The notes below the pieces were generated by a model. That model saw only the letters and a program-made list of their open reading frames with translations. It searched no databases and had not been told where the DNA came from. From contig JAUQQC010000004.1 of NCBI GenBank assembly GCA_030550025.1, forward strand, positions 1 through 64,000: a DNA stretch of 64,000 nt. The letters are read 5' to 3'. Numbering within the stretch: position 1 is the first letter of the stretch; each line of letters starts with the position of its first letter. Below, piece by piece: positions 43,601 to 56,069 of the stretch. Origin of the DNA: Acidobacteriota bacterium (GTDB lineage Bacteria > Acidobacteriota > Blastocatellia > HR10). Position numbers and translations under genes: made by a program.

Positions 43601-43857
43601 GCGACGTAGATGATGCGAGGGTCACTTTCGACGACGGCGAAATCGTCAATGCGACCGCCCATGATAGCGGGTCCGATGTTGCGGAACTCGAGGTTCTTGA
43701 AAAGCTCCTCGGTGATTTGCCGAAGATCGCTCTGGCTCTGCCCGTGGGTCGCTGGAATCCCGACCAGCAGCAGGAGCAAGAGCGCGATGAAATATCCCCC
43801 CAGGATACGTGAGAGGATTCGCGTTCGGAATCGTTCTGTGCGATCCGTGATCGTCAT
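40666..43857 (-). CDS. Secreted BNR-repeat / VPS10-sortilin-like beta-propeller protein
   Basis: A 1063-residue exported protein. A signal peptide ends near ATHGQS. About ten BNR units follow, with Asp-box motifs such as [39 protein letters not shown] and [10 protein letters not shown], making one or two large propellers. The C-terminal part (residues about 830-1063) holds a beta domain ([14 protein letters not shown]) and helices. Such proteins are abundant in Acidobacteria and Bacteroidota; glycan or peptide binding is presumed. It overlaps the larB stop (ATGA). Confidence 0.86.
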   Translation of the reverse strand: MTITDRTERFRTRILSRILGGYFIALLLLLLVGIPATHGQSQSDLRQITEELFKNLEFRNIGPAIMGGRIDDFAVVESDPRIIYVATASGGVWKTTNGGVTWEPIFDNEAVSSIGDVTVAPSNPNIVWVGTGEPNNRQSSSWGNGVYKSLDGGKTWQHMGLSDTHHIGRIVIDPINPDIVYVAALGRLWGPNRERGLFKTTDGGKTWTCVLFINEDTGVVDVAIDPQSPNILYAAAYQRRRTAYGFNGGGPHSGLYKSVDGGATWRKLTRGLPTGDTGRIGLDIYRRDPRIVYAIIENKNGGVFRSEDRGETWTKMSDVNPRPSYYSQIRIDPNNDQRIWVMGAPMYYSEDGGRTFRTNWVTRIHGDFHAMWINPANSDHIVLGSDGGIHISYDRGRTWDFINTLPLGQFYEIGYDMRKPYYVYGGLQDNGSWMGPSRTLYTVGITNEDWIRIGGGDGFYVQVDPTDHNILYVESQNGNITRLHMNTGERRMIRPEPKPGQPRYRFDWNSPILISPHDPKTIYFGGNRLFISKDRGETWTETQDLTTQPDRDKMPIMGVIPGPDTLSRHDGVETYGQITTISESPLRAGILWVGTDDGNVQVSRDGGRTWENVVGNIPGVPKNTYVSRVVASRSGEGVAYVTFDGHRSNDFTPYVYMTTDFGKTWKSLRSNLPDGHPINVIREHPRNPNLLFVGTEFGLFVSFDRGGRWIRLKSNLPTVPVDDIQIHPRENDLILGTHGRSIFILDDITPLEQLSPSVLESDLYVFDIRPATMYRLYNHKGNTGHKFFIAPNPPYGAIIHYYLKTPPGEKEEVTITIFDQEGRVIRELRGPKAVGINRVAWDLRHEPPVRAEAGPPAGPLGAPQGPLVLPGEYTVRVSVGTRQISKTVRVEEDPRISASADELRAHREAWHRVGRLYASADAARRRVVELRDHVNEWAEGLKRQSNVPQSVQATVTAVLKELDEIRDQFVARPRPLGFAGPDLPGTPRPIVGRLAQLYSAIGSFTARPTPRQAEMIEELAQELAQLVGRLNRVIEETIPSLNRQLRESNIPHLNPGERITVPR

Positions 43858-44627
43858 AGGCGATCCTCCTTATAATGGGCTTTGGGTTGATTGATGAGGC
43901 TAGCGACGAAGCCAGCGCCGAAGCCGTTGTCGATGTTGACGACGACGACGTTTGCAGCGCAACTGTTCAACATGCCAAGGAGAGCGGCCACGCCGCCCTG
44001 GCCAGCGCCGTAGCCGACGCTGGTCGGGACGGCAATAACGGGAACGCCCACGAGTCCTCCGACGACGCTCGGCAACGCGCCTTCCATGCCCGCGACGCAA
44101 ACGATGACGCGTGCCGCCCTCAGCCGCTCGTGGAAGCTGAGCAACCGATGCAGCCCGGCGACGCCAACGTCATAAAATCGCTCGACGCGATTACCCAACG
44201 CTTCGGCCGTGACAGCCGCTTCCTCGGCGACGGGAATATCGGCCGTCCCTGCGGAGACGACGGCGATCAATCCTTCGGGCTCGGGAGGCGCCCCTTGCCG
44301 AATCGTGATCATCCGCGCCTGCGGGTGATAGACGGCTTCCGGGGCGATGCGTCGGACAGCCGCATAGGCAGCTTCGTCCGTCCGCGTCACCAATGCCAGA
44401 GCGCTGTGCTCCAGAAGCCGCGCGACGATCGCGGCGATTTGCTCGGGCGTCTTCCCCTGACCGAAGACGACCTCGGGGAAACCCTGCCGCAGGTGTCGGT
44501 GATGGTCGAGCTTGGCGAAGCCGAGGTCTTCGTACGGAAGATGACGAAGCCGCGCGAGGACGTCCTCAAGCGTCACCTCTCCTCGCCGAAATGCGAGCAA
44601 CAACTCCCTGAGCGTCCCCTCCTTCAC
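43854..44627 (-). CDS. larB: Nickel pincer cofactor biosynthesis protein LarB
   Basis: Carboxylates nicotinic acid adenine dinucleotide in the first step of NPN cofactor synthesis. Diagnostic parts: [20 protein letters not shown] near the N-terminus and the PurE-like domain with [39 protein letters not shown] and [15 protein letters not shown]. The length (257) is normal. No larC, larE or racemase gene is in the window, so the rest of the pathway must lie elsewhere. It is coupled by ATGA overlap to the BNR gene downstream, an odd pairing. Confidence 0.93.
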   Translation of the reverse strand: MKEGTLRELLLAFRRGEVTLEDVLARLRHLPYEDLGFAKLDHHRHLRQGFPEVVFGQGKTPEQIAAIVARLLEHSALALVTRTDEAAYAAVRRIAPEAVYHPQARMITIRQGAPPEPEGLIAVVSAGTADIPVAEEAAVTAEALGNRVERFYDVGVAGLHRLLSFHERLRAARVIVCVAGMEGALPSVVGGLVGVPVIAVPTSVGYGAGQGGVAALLGMLNSCAANVVVVNIDNGFGAGFVASLINQPKAHYKEDRL

Positions 44628-44760
44628 GGCCCCTATTTTAGCAAAGTCCGATCTGGGTCTTCATTTCCGATTCTCACGCAAGGGCGTGACGCGCTTTTTT
44701 TCTCCACTCATGGGCGCTATAATCACGTGACCTTCACGAGACCAAAGGAGGAAGACGGAT

Positions 44761-46434
44761 ATGAGCCGGGAGTTGAAGCGTTGGAGTGCTCCGTTGACCG
44801 AGGGCCTCAGTCGCGCTGGTGCGCGCGCGATGATGAAGGCTGTGGGCTTTCGCGATGAAGACCTCGAACGTCCTCTGGTTGGAGTGGCGCACAGTTGGAT
44901 TGAGATCATGCCGTGCAATTACAACCATCGCCGCCTGGCCGAGAAGATCAAGGAAGGGATTCGCGCGGCTGGCGGCACGCCGATCGAGTTCAACACGATC
45001 GCCATCTCCGATGGCATTGCCATGGGGACGGAGGGGATGAAGACTTCGCTCATCAGCCGTGAGGTTATCGCCGATTCCATCGAGCTGGTCGTGCGGGGGC
45101 ATCTGCTGGATGCGCTCGTCGTGATCTCGGGTTGCGATAAGACGATCCCGGGAGCAGTCATGGCCCTGCTGCGGCTCGATCTTCCCGGCCTCATGCTCTA
45201 CAGCGGCTCGATTGCCCCGGGGTCTTTTCGTGGGCGCGCCGTGACGATCCAAGACGTCTACGAGGCGATTGGCGCTTGCACGGCCGGGCGGATGACCCTG
45301 GAAGAGCTGCGAGAGCTGGAGAACGTCGCTTGTCCCGGAGAGGGGGCCTGCGGGGGGCAATTCACGGCGAACACGATGGCGACGGCCTGTGAGATGCTGG
45401 GCATCTCTCCGATGGGAAGTGCCATGGTGCCGGCAGCTGATCCGCTCAAAGAGGCGGTCGCCTTTCGCTGCGGGCAGCTCGTCATGGAGCTCTTACGGCG
45501 CGATCTCCGTCCGCGTCAGATCATCACGCGGAAAGCGCTGGAGAACGCCATCGCGGCCGTCGCCGCGACCGGAGGTTCGACAAACGCCGTCCTGCATCTG
45601 TTGGCCATCGCTCGCGAGGCGGGAGTTCCGCTTGTGCTCGAGGACTTCGATCGCATCAGCTCGCGCACGCCGCTTTTGGCCGATCTGAAGCCCTGGGGAC
45701 AATATGTCGCGTACGACGTCTATCGAGCTGGAGGGATCGGCGTCATCGCCAAGCGGCTGCTTGAAGCCGGCCTGCTGCATGAAGACGCGCTGACGGTGAC
45801 CGGACGGACTATCGGTGAAGAAGCCCGCGGGGCAGTGGAGACGCCGGGACAGCCGGTGATTCGTCCGCTCTCGGATCCGCTCTCGCCAACCGGTGGCTTG
45901 GTCATTCTGCGTGGGAGCCTCGCTCCAGAAGGATGCGTTGTGAAGATCGCCGGGAAGCAGTGGTTGTATCATCGCGGACCAGCACGCGTCTTCGATCGGG
46001 AGGAAGCGGCCTTTGAGGCCGTGCAGCGTGGCGCGATTCGACCGGGCGACGTCGTCGTCATCCGGTATGAGGGTCCGAAGGGGGGGCCGGGCATGCGGGA
46101 GATGCTCGCCGTGACGGGCGCCCTGCAAGGGGCCGGCTTAGGCGGAGCCGTCGCTTTGGTCACCGATGGACGATTCTCCGGCGCGACGCATGGCTTGATG
46201 GCCGGACATGTCGCTCCGGAAGCTGCTGTGGGGGGGCCTCTTGCTATCGTTCGTGACGGCGATATGATCGTCTTCGATGTCGAACGTCGGCGGCTCGATG
46301 TGGAGCTTTCGGAAGAGGAGATCGCCGCGCGCCTGGCGCGTTGGACGCCTCCCCCTCCGCGCTACGACTCCGGCGTCATGGCGAAGTATGCTCGATTGGT
46401 TGGCTCCGCGTCCGAAGGGGCCGTGACGAGTTGA
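44761..46434 (+). CDS. ilvD: Dihydroxy-acid dehydratase
   Basis: Catalyses the third step of branched-chain amino acid synthesis. Cluster ligands: the Cys in [27 protein letters not shown], and [20 protein letters not shown], the three-Cys pattern of 2Fe-2S dehydratases. C-terminal block [20 protein letters not shown] is typical. 557 residues is normal. AGGAGGAAGA lies before the ATG, and TATAAT at 44718-44723 is a likely -10. It ends one base before the convergent DUF6599-like gene. Confidence 0.96.
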   Translation: MSRELKRWSAPLTEGLSRAGARAMMKAVGFRDEDLERPLVGVAHSWIEIMPCNYNHRRLAEKIKEGIRAAGGTPIEFNTIAISDGIAMGTEGMKTSLISREVIADSIELVVRGHLLDALVVISGCDKTIPGAVMALLRLDLPGLMLYSGSIAPGSFRGRAVTIQDVYEAIGACTAGRMTLEELRELENVACPGEGACGGQFTANTMATACEMLGISPMGSAMVPAADPLKEAVAFRCGQLVMELLRRDLRPRQIITRKALENAIAAVAATGGSTNAVLHLLAIAREAGVPLVLEDFDRISSRTPLLADLKPWGQYVAYDVYRAGGIGVIAKRLLEAGLLHEDALTVTGRTIGEEARGAVETPGQPVIRPLSDPLSPTGGLVILRGSLAPEGCVVKIAGKQWLYHRGPARVFDREEAAFEAVQRGAIRPGDVVVIRYEGPKGGPGMREMLAVTGALQGAGLGGAVALVTDGRFSGATHGLMAGHVAPEAAVGGPLAIVRDGDMIVFDVERRRLDVELSEEEIAARLARWTPPPPRYDSGVMAKYARLVGSASEGAVTS

Positions 46435-46435
46435 C

Positions 46436-47674
46436 TCACTCTGGCGGCGGCCCTTGCCATGCCCGCCAAGATGGGAGCTGTCGAGAAGGCGGCGGGGAGG
46501 GGAGCGTCAACCCATCGAGGTTCAGGCGCTGGATGCCTCCAGCATCCGAGAATGGATACCGTCGCAAATGCCGCCGCCTCCAGAGGAAGAACCCGTATCC
46601 GAAGAGCACCCCCGCGCCGATGGCGATCAGGATCAAGACGCCGATGAAGGCGAAGACGGCAATGAGCCATCGTCCGACGGGGAACTCCTGGATGAGACTC
46701 GGCACAAGGCGAATCCGGTCTCCGCTCAGCCATCTGACCTGCGCCGTGTACTCGATCTGATTCACGATCCGCTCGATCGTGGCGCGGTCCGAGACCTCGA
46801 AGGCGTGGATCAGATAATTGCCTTCTCGCTTGAAGACGCGACGCTCTTGTTCAGATGGAGCCAGTCGCTCGAGGTAGGCCCGAACGCGTTCGTAGGCCGC
46901 GTGCGCCAGTTGAGGAGTATGATATTCAACGAGCAAGAGCTTGGCCGAAGCGCGACCAAGCCGATATTCCGCCGTAGCCGCCTCAACGGCGTCGCTCTCC
47001 AGCAGGAAGAGGTCATCGGGATTCTCGTATCCGGGGAACTCGGCCAGGCCACGAGGCCCCGCGATGAAACGCTCTGATCCTGGGACACGGCCTTCCGTCG
47101 GCAAATGGCGAATGAGCAGGGGGACTTCATGCGGGCCGACCACGAGCTTCTCCGCGAACGCGCGCGCCAAATCGCTCAACTCGCCGATGGAGATGCCCGG
47201 GGCCTTCACCTCCTTCACGATCATCACGCGGCCGTAAAAATCGCCCTTCCAAAAGGCGATGGCATCGTCTCCGGCTTCGGCTTCCGTTCCGATGCCACTC
47301 AAACGGACGCCCCGTTGTCGTTCGAAGGAATAGAGGCCGTAGGCGGACACGTAGTTGATCATGCGGAAGAGTTCGACGCGCACCTTTCGCTTTCGCGCGT
47401 CGGCGTAGTCGGCGAAGGCGGCCTCGCGCAATCCGTATTCTCGTGCGATGGCCCCCCGGCGCGCATCGTAGGCTTCATATTCGGGGGGGCGGAAGGCGTG
47501 GACCGGCTCGATGAGCTGCCAGGAGCCGATCCGTCGCTCGAAGGCCGTCACGATGAGCGGAGTTGTGCGAATTTCGAGCACTTGCGCGGCTGCTGATATG
47601 GAGAGCAGGCCGACCGCCCACAGGCCAATCGCGAGCCGCCCGAAGGCGTGGGGACGTGCCGCGCGTCCTCTCAC
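46436..47674 (-). CDS. DUF6599-like secreted/membrane protein
   Basis: A 412-residue protein with a signal peptide (LAIGLWAVGLLSISAAAQVL), a DUF6599-like extracytoplasmic domain (YEAYDARRGAIAREYGL, then VELFRMINYVSAYGLYSFER, then GDFYGRVMIVKEV), and a C-terminal membrane helix (residues about 338-362) with a basic RRRHLRRYPF tail. The family is largely confined to Acidobacteria and unassigned. It closes the minus-strand series starting at dnaX. Confidence 0.75.
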   Translation of the reverse strand: MRGRAARPHAFGRLAIGLWAVGLLSISAAAQVLEIRTTPLIVTAFERRIGSWQLIEPVHAFRPPEYEAYDARRGAIAREYGLREAAFADYADARKRKVRVELFRMINYVSAYGLYSFERQRGVRLSGIGTEAEAGDDAIAFWKGDFYGRVMIVKEVKAPGISIGELSDLARAFAEKLVVGPHEVPLLIRHLPTEGRVPGSERFIAGPRGLAEFPGYENPDDLFLLESDAVEAATAEYRLGRASAKLLLVEYHTPQLAHAAYERVRAYLERLAPSEQERRVFKREGNYLIHAFEVSDRATIERIVNQIEYTAQVRWLSGDRIRLVPSLIQEFPVGRWLIAVFAFIGVLILIAIGAGVLFGYGFFLWRRRHLRRYPFSDAGGIQRLNLDGLTLPSPPPSRQLPSWRAWQGPPPE

Positions 47675-47684
47675 GATCTTCTCC

Positions 47685-48218
47685 TCATGCCCGCTCGATC
47701 TGACGGATGATCAGATCGGCATAGGTCTTCGGATGCCGAATGTCTCTCAAGACAATTCTACCGGTCTCGGCCGCCGTGTCAATGACCAGGTCCCCAATGC
47801 CCAAGAGTCGCCCCCATCCGCTTTGGACGACGGCGACCTCTTGAATCTTGCTGAGGGGGATATGCCGATGGACGCTGCGAAACACCCCCGACGTGAGCGT
47901 GAGGCCTTGTTCCGTGAGCATATAGGTCTCGAAGGCGCGCGCCACATGGTGGGAGAGGGGAGAGAGGAGAACCACCACAATGGCAAGCAAGAGCCCCCAT
48001 GGGGGGATCGTGCCCGGGCGCGCGCGTTCCACAAAGGCATACAGCAGCAGAAGCCCGAAGATGACGATCGCCGCCAGCAGATATCGCGCCGCGACAAAGA
48101 GAGCCGTCGGATGCAGGACGAAGATCGGTGCTGCCGACGCTTCGCGAAGGCGCGCCCCGCAGCCGGAGCAGAAGCGATTCGTCTCCGGATTCTCTGCGCC
48201 ACAGTTCGAACAACGCAT
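47685..48218 (-). CDS. Zinc-ribbon, bacterial-PH-domain membrane protein
   Basis: 177 residues: a zinc ribbon (CSNCGAENPETNRFCSGCGA), two membrane helices (about 45-90), then a bacterial PH domain of the YdbS/YdbT type (LTEQGLTLTSGVFRSVHRHI, then PLSKIQEVAVVQSGWGRLLG). Such proteins are inner-membrane with unknown function, possibly in stress defence. It lies seven bases after the small zinc protein gene. Confidence 0.82.
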   Translation of the reverse strand: MRCSNCGAENPETNRFCSGCGARLREASAAPIFVLHPTALFVAARYLLAAIVIFGLLLLYAFVERARPGTIPPWGLLLAIVVVLLSPLSHHVARAFETYMLTEQGLTLTSGVFRSVHRHIPLSKIQEVAVVQSGWGRLLGIGDLVIDTAAETGRIVLRDIRHPKTYADLIIRQIERA

Positions 48219-48224
48219 AATGGC

Positions 48225-48491
48225 TCACCATCCGAGGATGGAGACGCGGCGGGGGACGCGCCGCAGCGGCAGCTCGCGCGGCGGCCCGTAGTAGACGGTC
48301 AGGCACGCTTGGCAGCGATAGAGGATCATCCCCTCGGGCACCTTTTGCCGGACCTCAGCCGGGGCCGCGTGCCAAACCTTCAAAGGCCCCCAGCATAGCT
48401 TCCCTTTCTCGTCCTTCTGGTCGCAATTCGTCTGATTCGGTCTCATGGCCTTGAACGGGCGTTCCGCCATCGGTTGTGGGATCGCCTCCAT
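48225..48491 (-). CDS. Small putative zinc-binding protein
   Basis: 88 residues with cysteines arranged as NCDQKDEKGKLCWGPLKVWH and YRCQACLTVYYGPP, suggesting a zinc-binding knuckle. No family is recognised. It is embedded in the dnaX-ybaB-recR series, ten bases after recR, and has GGAGGAGC before the start. Confidence 0.6.
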   Translation of the reverse strand: MEAIPQPMAERPFKAMRPNQTNCDQKDEKGKLCWGPLKVWHAAPAEVRQKVPEGMILYRCQACLTVYYGPPRELPLRRVPRRVSILGW

Positions 48492-48500
48492 AGCTCCTCC

Positions 48501-49100
48501 TTACATCTCGCGCCGATTGACGAGCGCGCGGTACATCGTCACTTCGTCGGCGAACTCGAGGTCACTGCCGACGGGCAAACCCGTGGCGATGCGCGTGACG
48601 CGCACGCCGAGGGGTTTCAGCAACCGCGCGAGATAATTGGCCGTCGCTTCCCCTTCGGTGTTCGGATTCATGGCGAGGATGATCTCCCGCACTTCGCCCG
48701 AACGGAGGCGCTCCAGCAGACTCCGGATCTTCAAATCGTCAGGACCGATCCCCCGAATCGGAGAGAGCGCCCCGTGCAGGACGTGATAGAGCCCACGGTA
48801 TTCGCGCGTTCGTTCAATCGCCGCCACGTTGTATGGTTCCTCGACGACGCAAATCATGCTGCGATCGCGCGCGTCGCTTGAGCAGAAGCGGCAGGGATCT
48901 ACGTCGGTCACGTTCTGGCAGATCGAGCAGAGGATGATCTTCTCCTTGACCTCCTCGATCGCACGCGCCAGGCGTCGGACGTCTTCGGCGTTCATGCGCA
49001 GGATGTGAAAAGCGATGCGCTGAGCCGACTTCTGCCCGATGCCGGGCAGCCGCCTCAACTCCTCGATCAGCCGATGAATGGCCTCGGCGTAGTCGAGCAT
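48501..49100 (-). CDS. recR: Recombination protein RecR
   Basis: Acts with RecF/RecO in loading RecA at gaps. Residues: HhH motif [17 protein letters not shown], the four-Cys zinc finger [16 protein letters not shown], and a Toprim domain ([16 protein letters not shown], then [20 protein letters not shown]). 199 residues is standard. It follows ybaB after 32 bp in the conserved dnaX-ybaB-recR order. Confidence 0.97.
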   Translation of the reverse strand: MLDYAEAIHRLIEELRRLPGIGQKSAQRIAFHILRMNAEDVRRLARAIEEVKEKIILCSICQNVTDVDPCRFCSSDARDRSMICVVEEPYNVAAIERTREYRGLYHVLHGALSPIRGIGPDDLKIRSLLERLRSGEVREIILAMNPNTEGEATANYLARLLKPLGVRVTRIATGLPVGSDLEFADEVTMYRALVNRREM

Positions 49101-49132
49101 CGTCGCCGCGCGATGCCTCCAGCCGTCTCTCC

Positions 49133-49465
49133 TCAGAAGAGACCGGGAAGATTCAGATTCTTGAGCGCCTGTTGTTGAACGGCTTCATCCACCTTGCGTC
49201 CACATTCGTTCACGGCGGCGATGATCAGGTCCTGCAGCAACTCGATGTCCCCTTCGACGGCGTTCGGATCGATCTTGAGCGCAAGGATCTCCTTTGTGCC
49301 GGACATCGTGACGGTGACCGCGCCACCGCCCGATGAAGCTTCGACGCGAATCTGTCGAATCGCGTCGCGCAACTGCTCCTGCATCTTTTGCGCTTGTTCG
49401 AGCATCTTCTGCAGCTCTTGCGGACTCGGGAATTTCATCTTCCCCTCCTCAGGCGAAGGATTCAA
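49133..49465 (-). CDS. YbaB/EbfC family nucleoid-associated protein
   Basis: A 110-residue DNA-binding dimer: [20 protein letters not shown], then [20 protein letters not shown], then [19 protein letters not shown]. It binds DNA with little specificity. Its start overlaps the dnaX stop (ATGA), and recR follows, the classical arrangement. Confidence 0.94.
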   Translation of the reverse strand: MNPSPEEGKMKFPSPQELQKMLEQAQKMQEQLRDAIRQIRVEASSGGGAVTVTMSGTKEILALKIDPNAVEGDIELLQDLIIAAVNECGRKVDEAVQQQALKNLNLPGLF

Positions 49466-51087
49466 GAGGCGTCCGGTTTCCCCTCCTCCGGAGCGACGAT
49501 CTCCATGATCTCTCCCTTGAACGTCTTCACGAACGCTTTGACGATCGGGTCCTGCTCGACGATGGCGCGCGCGCGTCGGTCTGAGGCGGTCGCCGGAGTC
49601 CGATCTTCCTCGATGTGGACCTGGAGCGCAAGGGGACGACCGAAGACCTGGCGCGCGACCGCTTCGATCACGTGTTTGTTCGTATGCTCCAGCAAGGTGT
49701 CGCGATGGATGGCCAGCGAAGCGGGGAACGTCACGCGGAGCGTCTCTTCAGTGATCTCGATGGTCTTCGCTCGATCGAGCGCTCCGAGGATGAGCATCTT
49801 CCCCCGCTCCCGCAGCTCCTCCTTGAGGCGTTCGACCTCCGAAAGCGGAGGGCTCGCCGTCGCGCTCGGCGATGGTGTGGGAGCGGACGCGCCCGTTTCA
49901 GCCTCTCCCCCCGGAGAGGCCGAGGTCGTCTCCGACGTCATTCGACGTTCCAGGTCTTCGAGCGCGCGAATCAGCTGAACGAGCGGTCGCACGCGCTCCA
50001 GATGCACGAGTTGCATAAGACCTACCTCTAGGGCGAAGCGCGGCTCGCTCGCATATCGCATGTTCTGTTCGGTCTCGACGAGTACGCGGAAAGCGCGCAC
50101 CAACTCCTCTTCGCTGAATCGCTCGGCTTGGGCGAGCACCTGCGCCATTTCGCCGTCGCTGAGCGGGAGCAACTCGCGATCGCGGCCGACGACCTTGGCG
50201 ACGAGCAGATTCCGAAAGTGGGTCATCAGGTCGCGGCAGAAGTGCCGCAGATCGCAGCCGCGCTCGCTCAACGTCTCGACGAGCCGCAAAACGCGCGGCC
50301 CGTCGCGCTCGGCGATGGCTTCGGCGACGGCCAGCAGCATCTCCGTGCCGATCAAGCCGAGCGCCGCTTCGATGATGGCATCCGAGATCATCTCGCCGGG
50401 TTCGGCGAAGCTGAGCACCTGCTCCAGCAACGATTGCGCATCGCGCAGGCTGCCTTGTCCGGCGCGCGCGATCTTTCGGAGCGCCGAGTCGGAGATCGAG
50501 ATGCCTTCGACCTCCGCGATTTGTCGTAGCCGTTCGGCGATCTTGCCCTCTGGGATCAAGCGGAATTCGAAGGTTTGACACCGAGAGAGGATCGTCGCCG
50601 GAACTTTATGCAGCTCCGTCGTCGCCATCAAGAAGAGGACGTGCGGGGGAGGCTCTTCGAGCGTCTTCAAGAGCGCGTTGAACGCGCTCGTTGAGAGTTG
50701 ATGGAACTCGTCAATGATGAAGATGCGGTAGCGATCGCGCGCCGGGCCGAGGGCGAGCGTATCGAGGATGACCTGGCGGACATTGTCCACGCCCGTGTGC
50801 GAGGCGGCGTCAATTTCCAGGACGTCGAGCGCGCGGCCCTGGGCGATCTCCTGACAGGGCGGGCATTGATCGCACGGCTCCGGCGTCGGTCCCATGACAC
50901 AATTGAGCGCTTTCGCGAACAGTCGTGCCGTCGTCGTCTTCCCCACCCCACGTGGGCCGGCAAAGATGTAGGCATGATGCCATCGCCGGTATCGAATGGC
51001 ATTCTGGAGCGTGCGGGCAATGGCTTCCTGGCCGACTAGCTCCTCGAACCGTTGCGGACGCCACTTTCGGGCGATGGCTTGATGCAT
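49462..51087 (-). CDS. dnaX: DNA polymerase III subunit gamma/tau
   Basis: The clamp-loader ATPase. Walker A is FAGPRGVGKTTTARL, the zinc module is CVMGPTPEPCDQCPPC, Walker B is IFIIDEFHQLSTSAFNALLK, sensor 1 is VLFLMATTELHKVPATILSR. Domain III (QSLLEQVLSFAEPGE) follows, then a short Pro/Ala/Ser linker (PTPSPSATASPPL) and a C-terminal tau-like domain. 541 residues. No obvious A-rich slippage site was noticed, so a separate gamma form is not proposed. Confidence 0.95.
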   Translation of the reverse strand: MHQAIARKWRPQRFEELVGQEAIARTLQNAIRYRRWHHAYIFAGPRGVGKTTTARLFAKALNCVMGPTPEPCDQCPPCQEIAQGRALDVLEIDAASHTGVDNVRQVILDTLALGPARDRYRIFIIDEFHQLSTSAFNALLKTLEEPPPHVLFLMATTELHKVPATILSRCQTFEFRLIPEGKIAERLRQIAEVEGISISDSALRKIARAGQGSLRDAQSLLEQVLSFAEPGEMISDAIIEAALGLIGTEMLLAVAEAIAERDGPRVLRLVETLSERGCDLRHFCRDLMTHFRNLLVAKVVGRDRELLPLSDGEMAQVLAQAERFSEEELVRAFRVLVETEQNMRYASEPRFALEVGLMQLVHLERVRPLVQLIRALEDLERRMTSETTSASPGGEAETGASAPTPSPSATASPPLSEVERLKEELRERGKMLILGALDRAKTIEITEETLRVTFPASLAIHRDTLLEHTNKHVIEAVARQVFGRPLALQVHIEEDRTPATASDRRARAIVEQDPIVKAFVKTFKGEIMEIVAPEEGKPDAS

Positions 51088-51127
51088 GGATGGTTCGGTG
51101 ATGGCTACCTGGTACTCGTCCCTTGGC

Positions 51128-51232
51128 CAGGCTTCGGGAGCATCCGCAGCACCCGACTCGTCCCACTACCGTTGCTCCCTTCCGGGCCTGGCGGGGTTCG
51201 CAGGCGAGCCGTCGCACGGAGCCCGAAGCCTG
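51128..51232 (-). ncRNA. ffs: Signal recognition particle RNA (small bacterial 4.5S type)
   Basis: The minus strand reads AGGCTTCGGGCTCC at its 5' end and GCTCCCGAAGCCT at its 3' end, closing a long hairpin. The apical domain contains CAGGCCCGGAAGGGAGCAAC, the SRP RNA GGAA tetraloop with its asymmetric loops. The size (about 105 nt) is that of the short bacterial type, without an Alu domain. It sits just upstream of dnaX, a recurrent neighbourhood. Ends are estimated from the helix. Confidence 0.92.
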
Positions 51233-51240
51233 TCAGATCC

Positions 51241-51334
51241 TGGCGGAGGGAGTGGGATTCGAACCCACGGTAGAGGTTTGTGCCCCTACACCGCTTTTCC
51301 AAAACGGCGCCTTCGTCCACTCGGCCATCCCTCC
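51241..51334 (-). tRNA. tRNA-Ser(GGA)
   Basis: Minus strand: acceptor GGAGGGA pairs with TCCCTCC, and CCA is encoded (51243-51241). D-arm GCCGAGTGGACGAAGGC; anticodon arm CCGTT-TTGGAAA-AGCGG gives anticodon GGA. A long variable arm and the T-arm GTGGGTTCGAATCCCAC follow, as in class II tRNAs. Confidence 0.96.
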
Positions 51335-51341
51335 ACGCGCG

Positions 51342-51430
51342 TGGCGGAGGGAGTGGGACTCGAACCCACAAGGGCCTCGCGGCCCACCGGTTTTCGAGAC
51401 CGGCCCCTTGCCAATTCGGAGCATCCCTCC
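51342..51430 (-). tRNA. tRNA-Ser(CGA)
   Basis: Minus strand: GGAGGGA/TCCCTCC acceptor with encoded CCA; anticodon arm CCGGT-CTCGAAA-ACCGG gives CGA. The variable arm GGGCCGCGAGGCCC is a perfect hairpin; the T-arm is GTGGGTTCGAGTCCCAC. The D-arm (CTCCGAATTGGCAAGGGG) is a little unusual. It lies seven bases upstream of tRNA-Ser(GGA), probably in the same transcript. Confidence 0.95.
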
Positions 51431-51464
51431 GCCGTATGCTCTCAAAGATGGAGCGGAAGCGCGC

Positions 51465-51950
51465 TCACGCTTCCTCGCGCTCCCGCTTGACCTCGGCGCG
51501 TTTCCTTTGAAAGAAGGATTGTATCATCTCCCGACACTCGGCTTCAAGCACACCGGCTTGCACCTGCAACCGATGATTGAGCCGGGGATCGGTACAGAGC
51601 TGAAAGAGCGTTGTGACCGCCCCGGCGCGCGGATCGGCCGCCCCGTAGACAAGCCGCGCGACGCGAGCATTGACCAAAGCTCCCGCGCACATCGGGCAGG
51701 GCTCGATCGTCACATAAAGCGTCGTTCCCGTGAGCCGGTAGTTGTTCAGGAAACGCGCGGCATCGCGCAGGGCGACGATCTCCGCATGCGCCGTGGGATC
51801 CTGCTCGGTGATGACGCGATTATGCCCACGCCCGATCACCTTCTCGCCAAGCACGACCACAGCTCCAATGGGGACCTCCCCGAGGCGCTCGGCATCGGCC
51901 GCCTCATCGAGGGCCAGCCGCATCCAGACCTCATCCATCGGATGCGTCAT
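51465..51950 (-). CDS. tadA: tRNA adenosine(34) deaminase
   Basis: Deaminates A34 to inosine in tRNA-Arg(ACG). Zinc site: [14 protein letters not shown] (HAE) and [16 protein letters not shown] (PCxxC). The start is ATG 51950 ([17 protein letters not shown]), overlapping the hemB stop as ATGA. 161 residues is normal. It ends 34 bp before the tRNA-Ser(CGA) gene's 5' end, on the same strand, so the tRNAs may be cotranscribed. Confidence 0.94.
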   Translation of the reverse strand: MTHPMDEVWMRLALDEAADAERLGEVPIGAVVVLGEKVIGRGHNRVITEQDPTAHAEIVALRDAARFLNNYRLTGTTLYVTIEPCPMCAGALVNARVARLVYGAADPRAGAVTTLFQLCTDPRLNHRLQVQAGVLEAECREMIQSFFQRKRAEVKREREEA

Positions 51951-52918
51951 AACCAGCGGGCGACGTCCTTGGCGAAATAGGTGAGAATCATGTCGGCTCC
52001 CGCGCGCTTGATGCCGATGAGCGTCTCCATGACGATGCGCTCTTCCTCGATCCATCCCAATCGCGCCGCCGCTTTGATCATGGCGTATTCGCCGCTCACC
52101 TGGTAAGCGGCCACGGGCACCGAGAACCGCTCCCGCACCAAGCGGATGATGTCCAAATACGGCAGGGCGGGTTTCACCATGAGGATGTCGGCGCCTTGCT
52201 CGACATCCAACTCGGCTTCGCGCAAGGCCTCTCGGGCATTGGGCGGGTCCATCTGGTACCCTCGCCGATCGCCAAACTGCGGGGCGCTTTGAGCGGCCTC
52301 GCGGAACGGCCCGTAAAACGCCGAGGCATACTTGACGGCATAGGACAGGATCGGGATGTGCGCGAAGCCCGCTTCATCCAGCGCGCTTCGAATTGCCGCG
52401 ACGAAGCCATCCATCATGTTCGACGGCGCGATGATGTCTGCACCCGCGCGCGCTTGACTGACAGCCGTCCGCGCCAGCAACTCCAGCGTCGGATCGTTCA
52501 CGACCTCCCCATCTCGGACCACGCCGCAGTGGCCGTGGCTCGTATATTCGCAAAGGCACGTGTCGGCGATCACGATCAGACCCGGGACCTCCCGCTTGAG
52601 CGCGCGAATCGCCCGCTGAATGATGCCATCCTCGGCATAGGCCTCGCTGCCGACCTCATCCTTCCGCTCCGGGATGCCGAAGAGGATGATGGCCGGAATG
52701 CCCAGGCGCTTCACGTCCTGCGCTTCCTCGATCAGCTGATCAATGGAGAGCGTGTAGACGCCCGGCATCGAGGCGACTTCCCGACGCACACCTTCCCCCG
52801 GACAGACGAAGAGCGGGTAGATCAAATCCTCCACCGAGAGTCGCGTCTCCTGCACCAAACGCCGCAGCTCCGGCGTGCGGCGCAATCGGCGTGGGCGATG
52901 AATCAATTCGCGCATCAT
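51947..52918 (-). CDS. hemB: Delta-aminolevulinic acid dehydratase (porphobilinogen synthase)
   Basis: Condenses two 5-aminolevulinate into porphobilinogen. The Cys-type zinc site is [15 protein letters not shown]; the Schiff-base lysines lie in [15 protein letters not shown] and [13 protein letters not shown]. 323 residues. Its promoter lies in the divergent region with secA. Haem made here could serve cytochromes or regulators elsewhere. Confidence 0.97.
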   Translation of the reverse strand: MMRELIHRPRRLRRTPELRRLVQETRLSVEDLIYPLFVCPGEGVRREVASMPGVYTLSIDQLIEEAQDVKRLGIPAIILFGIPERKDEVGSEAYAEDGIIQRAIRALKREVPGLIVIADTCLCEYTSHGHCGVVRDGEVVNDPTLELLARTAVSQARAGADIIAPSNMMDGFVAAIRSALDEAGFAHIPILSYAVKYASAFYGPFREAAQSAPQFGDRRGYQMDPPNAREALREAELDVEQGADILMVKPALPYLDIIRLVRERFSVPVAAYQVSGEYAMIKAAARLGWIEEERIVMETLIGIKRAGADMILTYFAKDVARWL

Positions 52919-52946
52919 GCGTCCCCCCCTTTCGCGTACGGAGCTG

Positions 52947-52976
52947 ATTGTACTCGAGCAGCTGGGAGTTTTTCAA
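52947..52976 (-). promoter_or_regulatory. Sigma70-like promoter of hemB-tadA
   Basis: On the minus strand TTGAAA (52976-52971), an 18-bp spacer and TACAAT (52952-52947), about 30 bases before the hemB ATG. Confidence 0.7.
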
Positions 52977-53008
52977 AGCCGGGACCGCGAGGCCACCTTC
53001 GGACGTCG

Positions 53009-53037
53009 TTGCCCTTGGCCGCGGCTTGAAGTACAAT
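53009..53037 (+). promoter_or_regulatory. Sigma70-like promoter of secA
   Basis: TTGCCC (53009-53014), a 17-bp spacer and TACAAT (53032-53037), placing the start near 53044, some 38 bases before the secA ATG. Together with the hemB promoter it makes a compact divergent pair. Confidence 0.65.
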
Positions 53038-53081
53038 CTCCTTTTGTCGGAGGCATAGCAGCGGAGGGAAAGGAGTCGTGT

Positions 53082-55826
<2,745 letters not shown>

Positions 55827-55994
55827 GCCGCCTTCATTCCCCTTCGGCCGTCGCGTTCCCCGAATCGGTTATCTCCTCACCGTGGCGGAGGTGCGGGATT
55901 TTTTTTGCATTCCTGCTGAAAAAAAGCTTGACTCTTGATTCGGCCCTTGGGATATAATACTCCGCGTCAGCCGGAGGCTGGGGGGCGAAACGCG
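55827..55994 (+). promoter_or_regulatory. secA-radical SAM intergenic region with strong promoter
   Basis: An eight-T tract (55899-55906) follows a weak CCTC...GAGG stem and may terminate secA. Downstream TTGACT (55928-55933), a 19-bp spacer and a consensus TATAAT (55953-55958) predict a start near 55965, about 30 bases before the 20-codon ORF. No other promoter is seen before the radical SAM gene. Confidence 0.6.
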
Positions 55995-56057
55995 ATGGGA
56001 CGAGGACGGAAGAAGGTTGTCTTTATGTATCGGCATAGCGGTGATTCTTCGATCTAA
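55995..56057 (+). CDS. 20-residue peptide ORF preceding a radical SAM/SPASM gene (candidate RiPP precursor)
   Basis: ATG 55995 opens MGRGRKKVVFMYRHSGDSSI and a stop. The TAA is directly followed by GGAGGAACGGCT and the radical SAM ATG at 56070, so the peptide and enzyme would be translated in sequence from one mRNA. A G-rich stretch (GGGGGGCGAAA) stands at the right distance to act as ribosome binding site. The size and position match PqqA, the 20-odd-residue precursor modified by the SPASM enzyme PqqE; the sequence does not resemble PqqA. Chance cannot be excluded for so short an ORF. Confidence 0.5.
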   Translation: MGRGRKKVVFMYRHSGDSSI

Positions 56058-56069
56058 GGAGGAACGGCT

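Noticed and set aside
51052-51980. Plus-strand ORFs across the SRP RNA and tRNA-Ser genes
   Set aside because: They read through three structural RNAs and into tadA; not coding.
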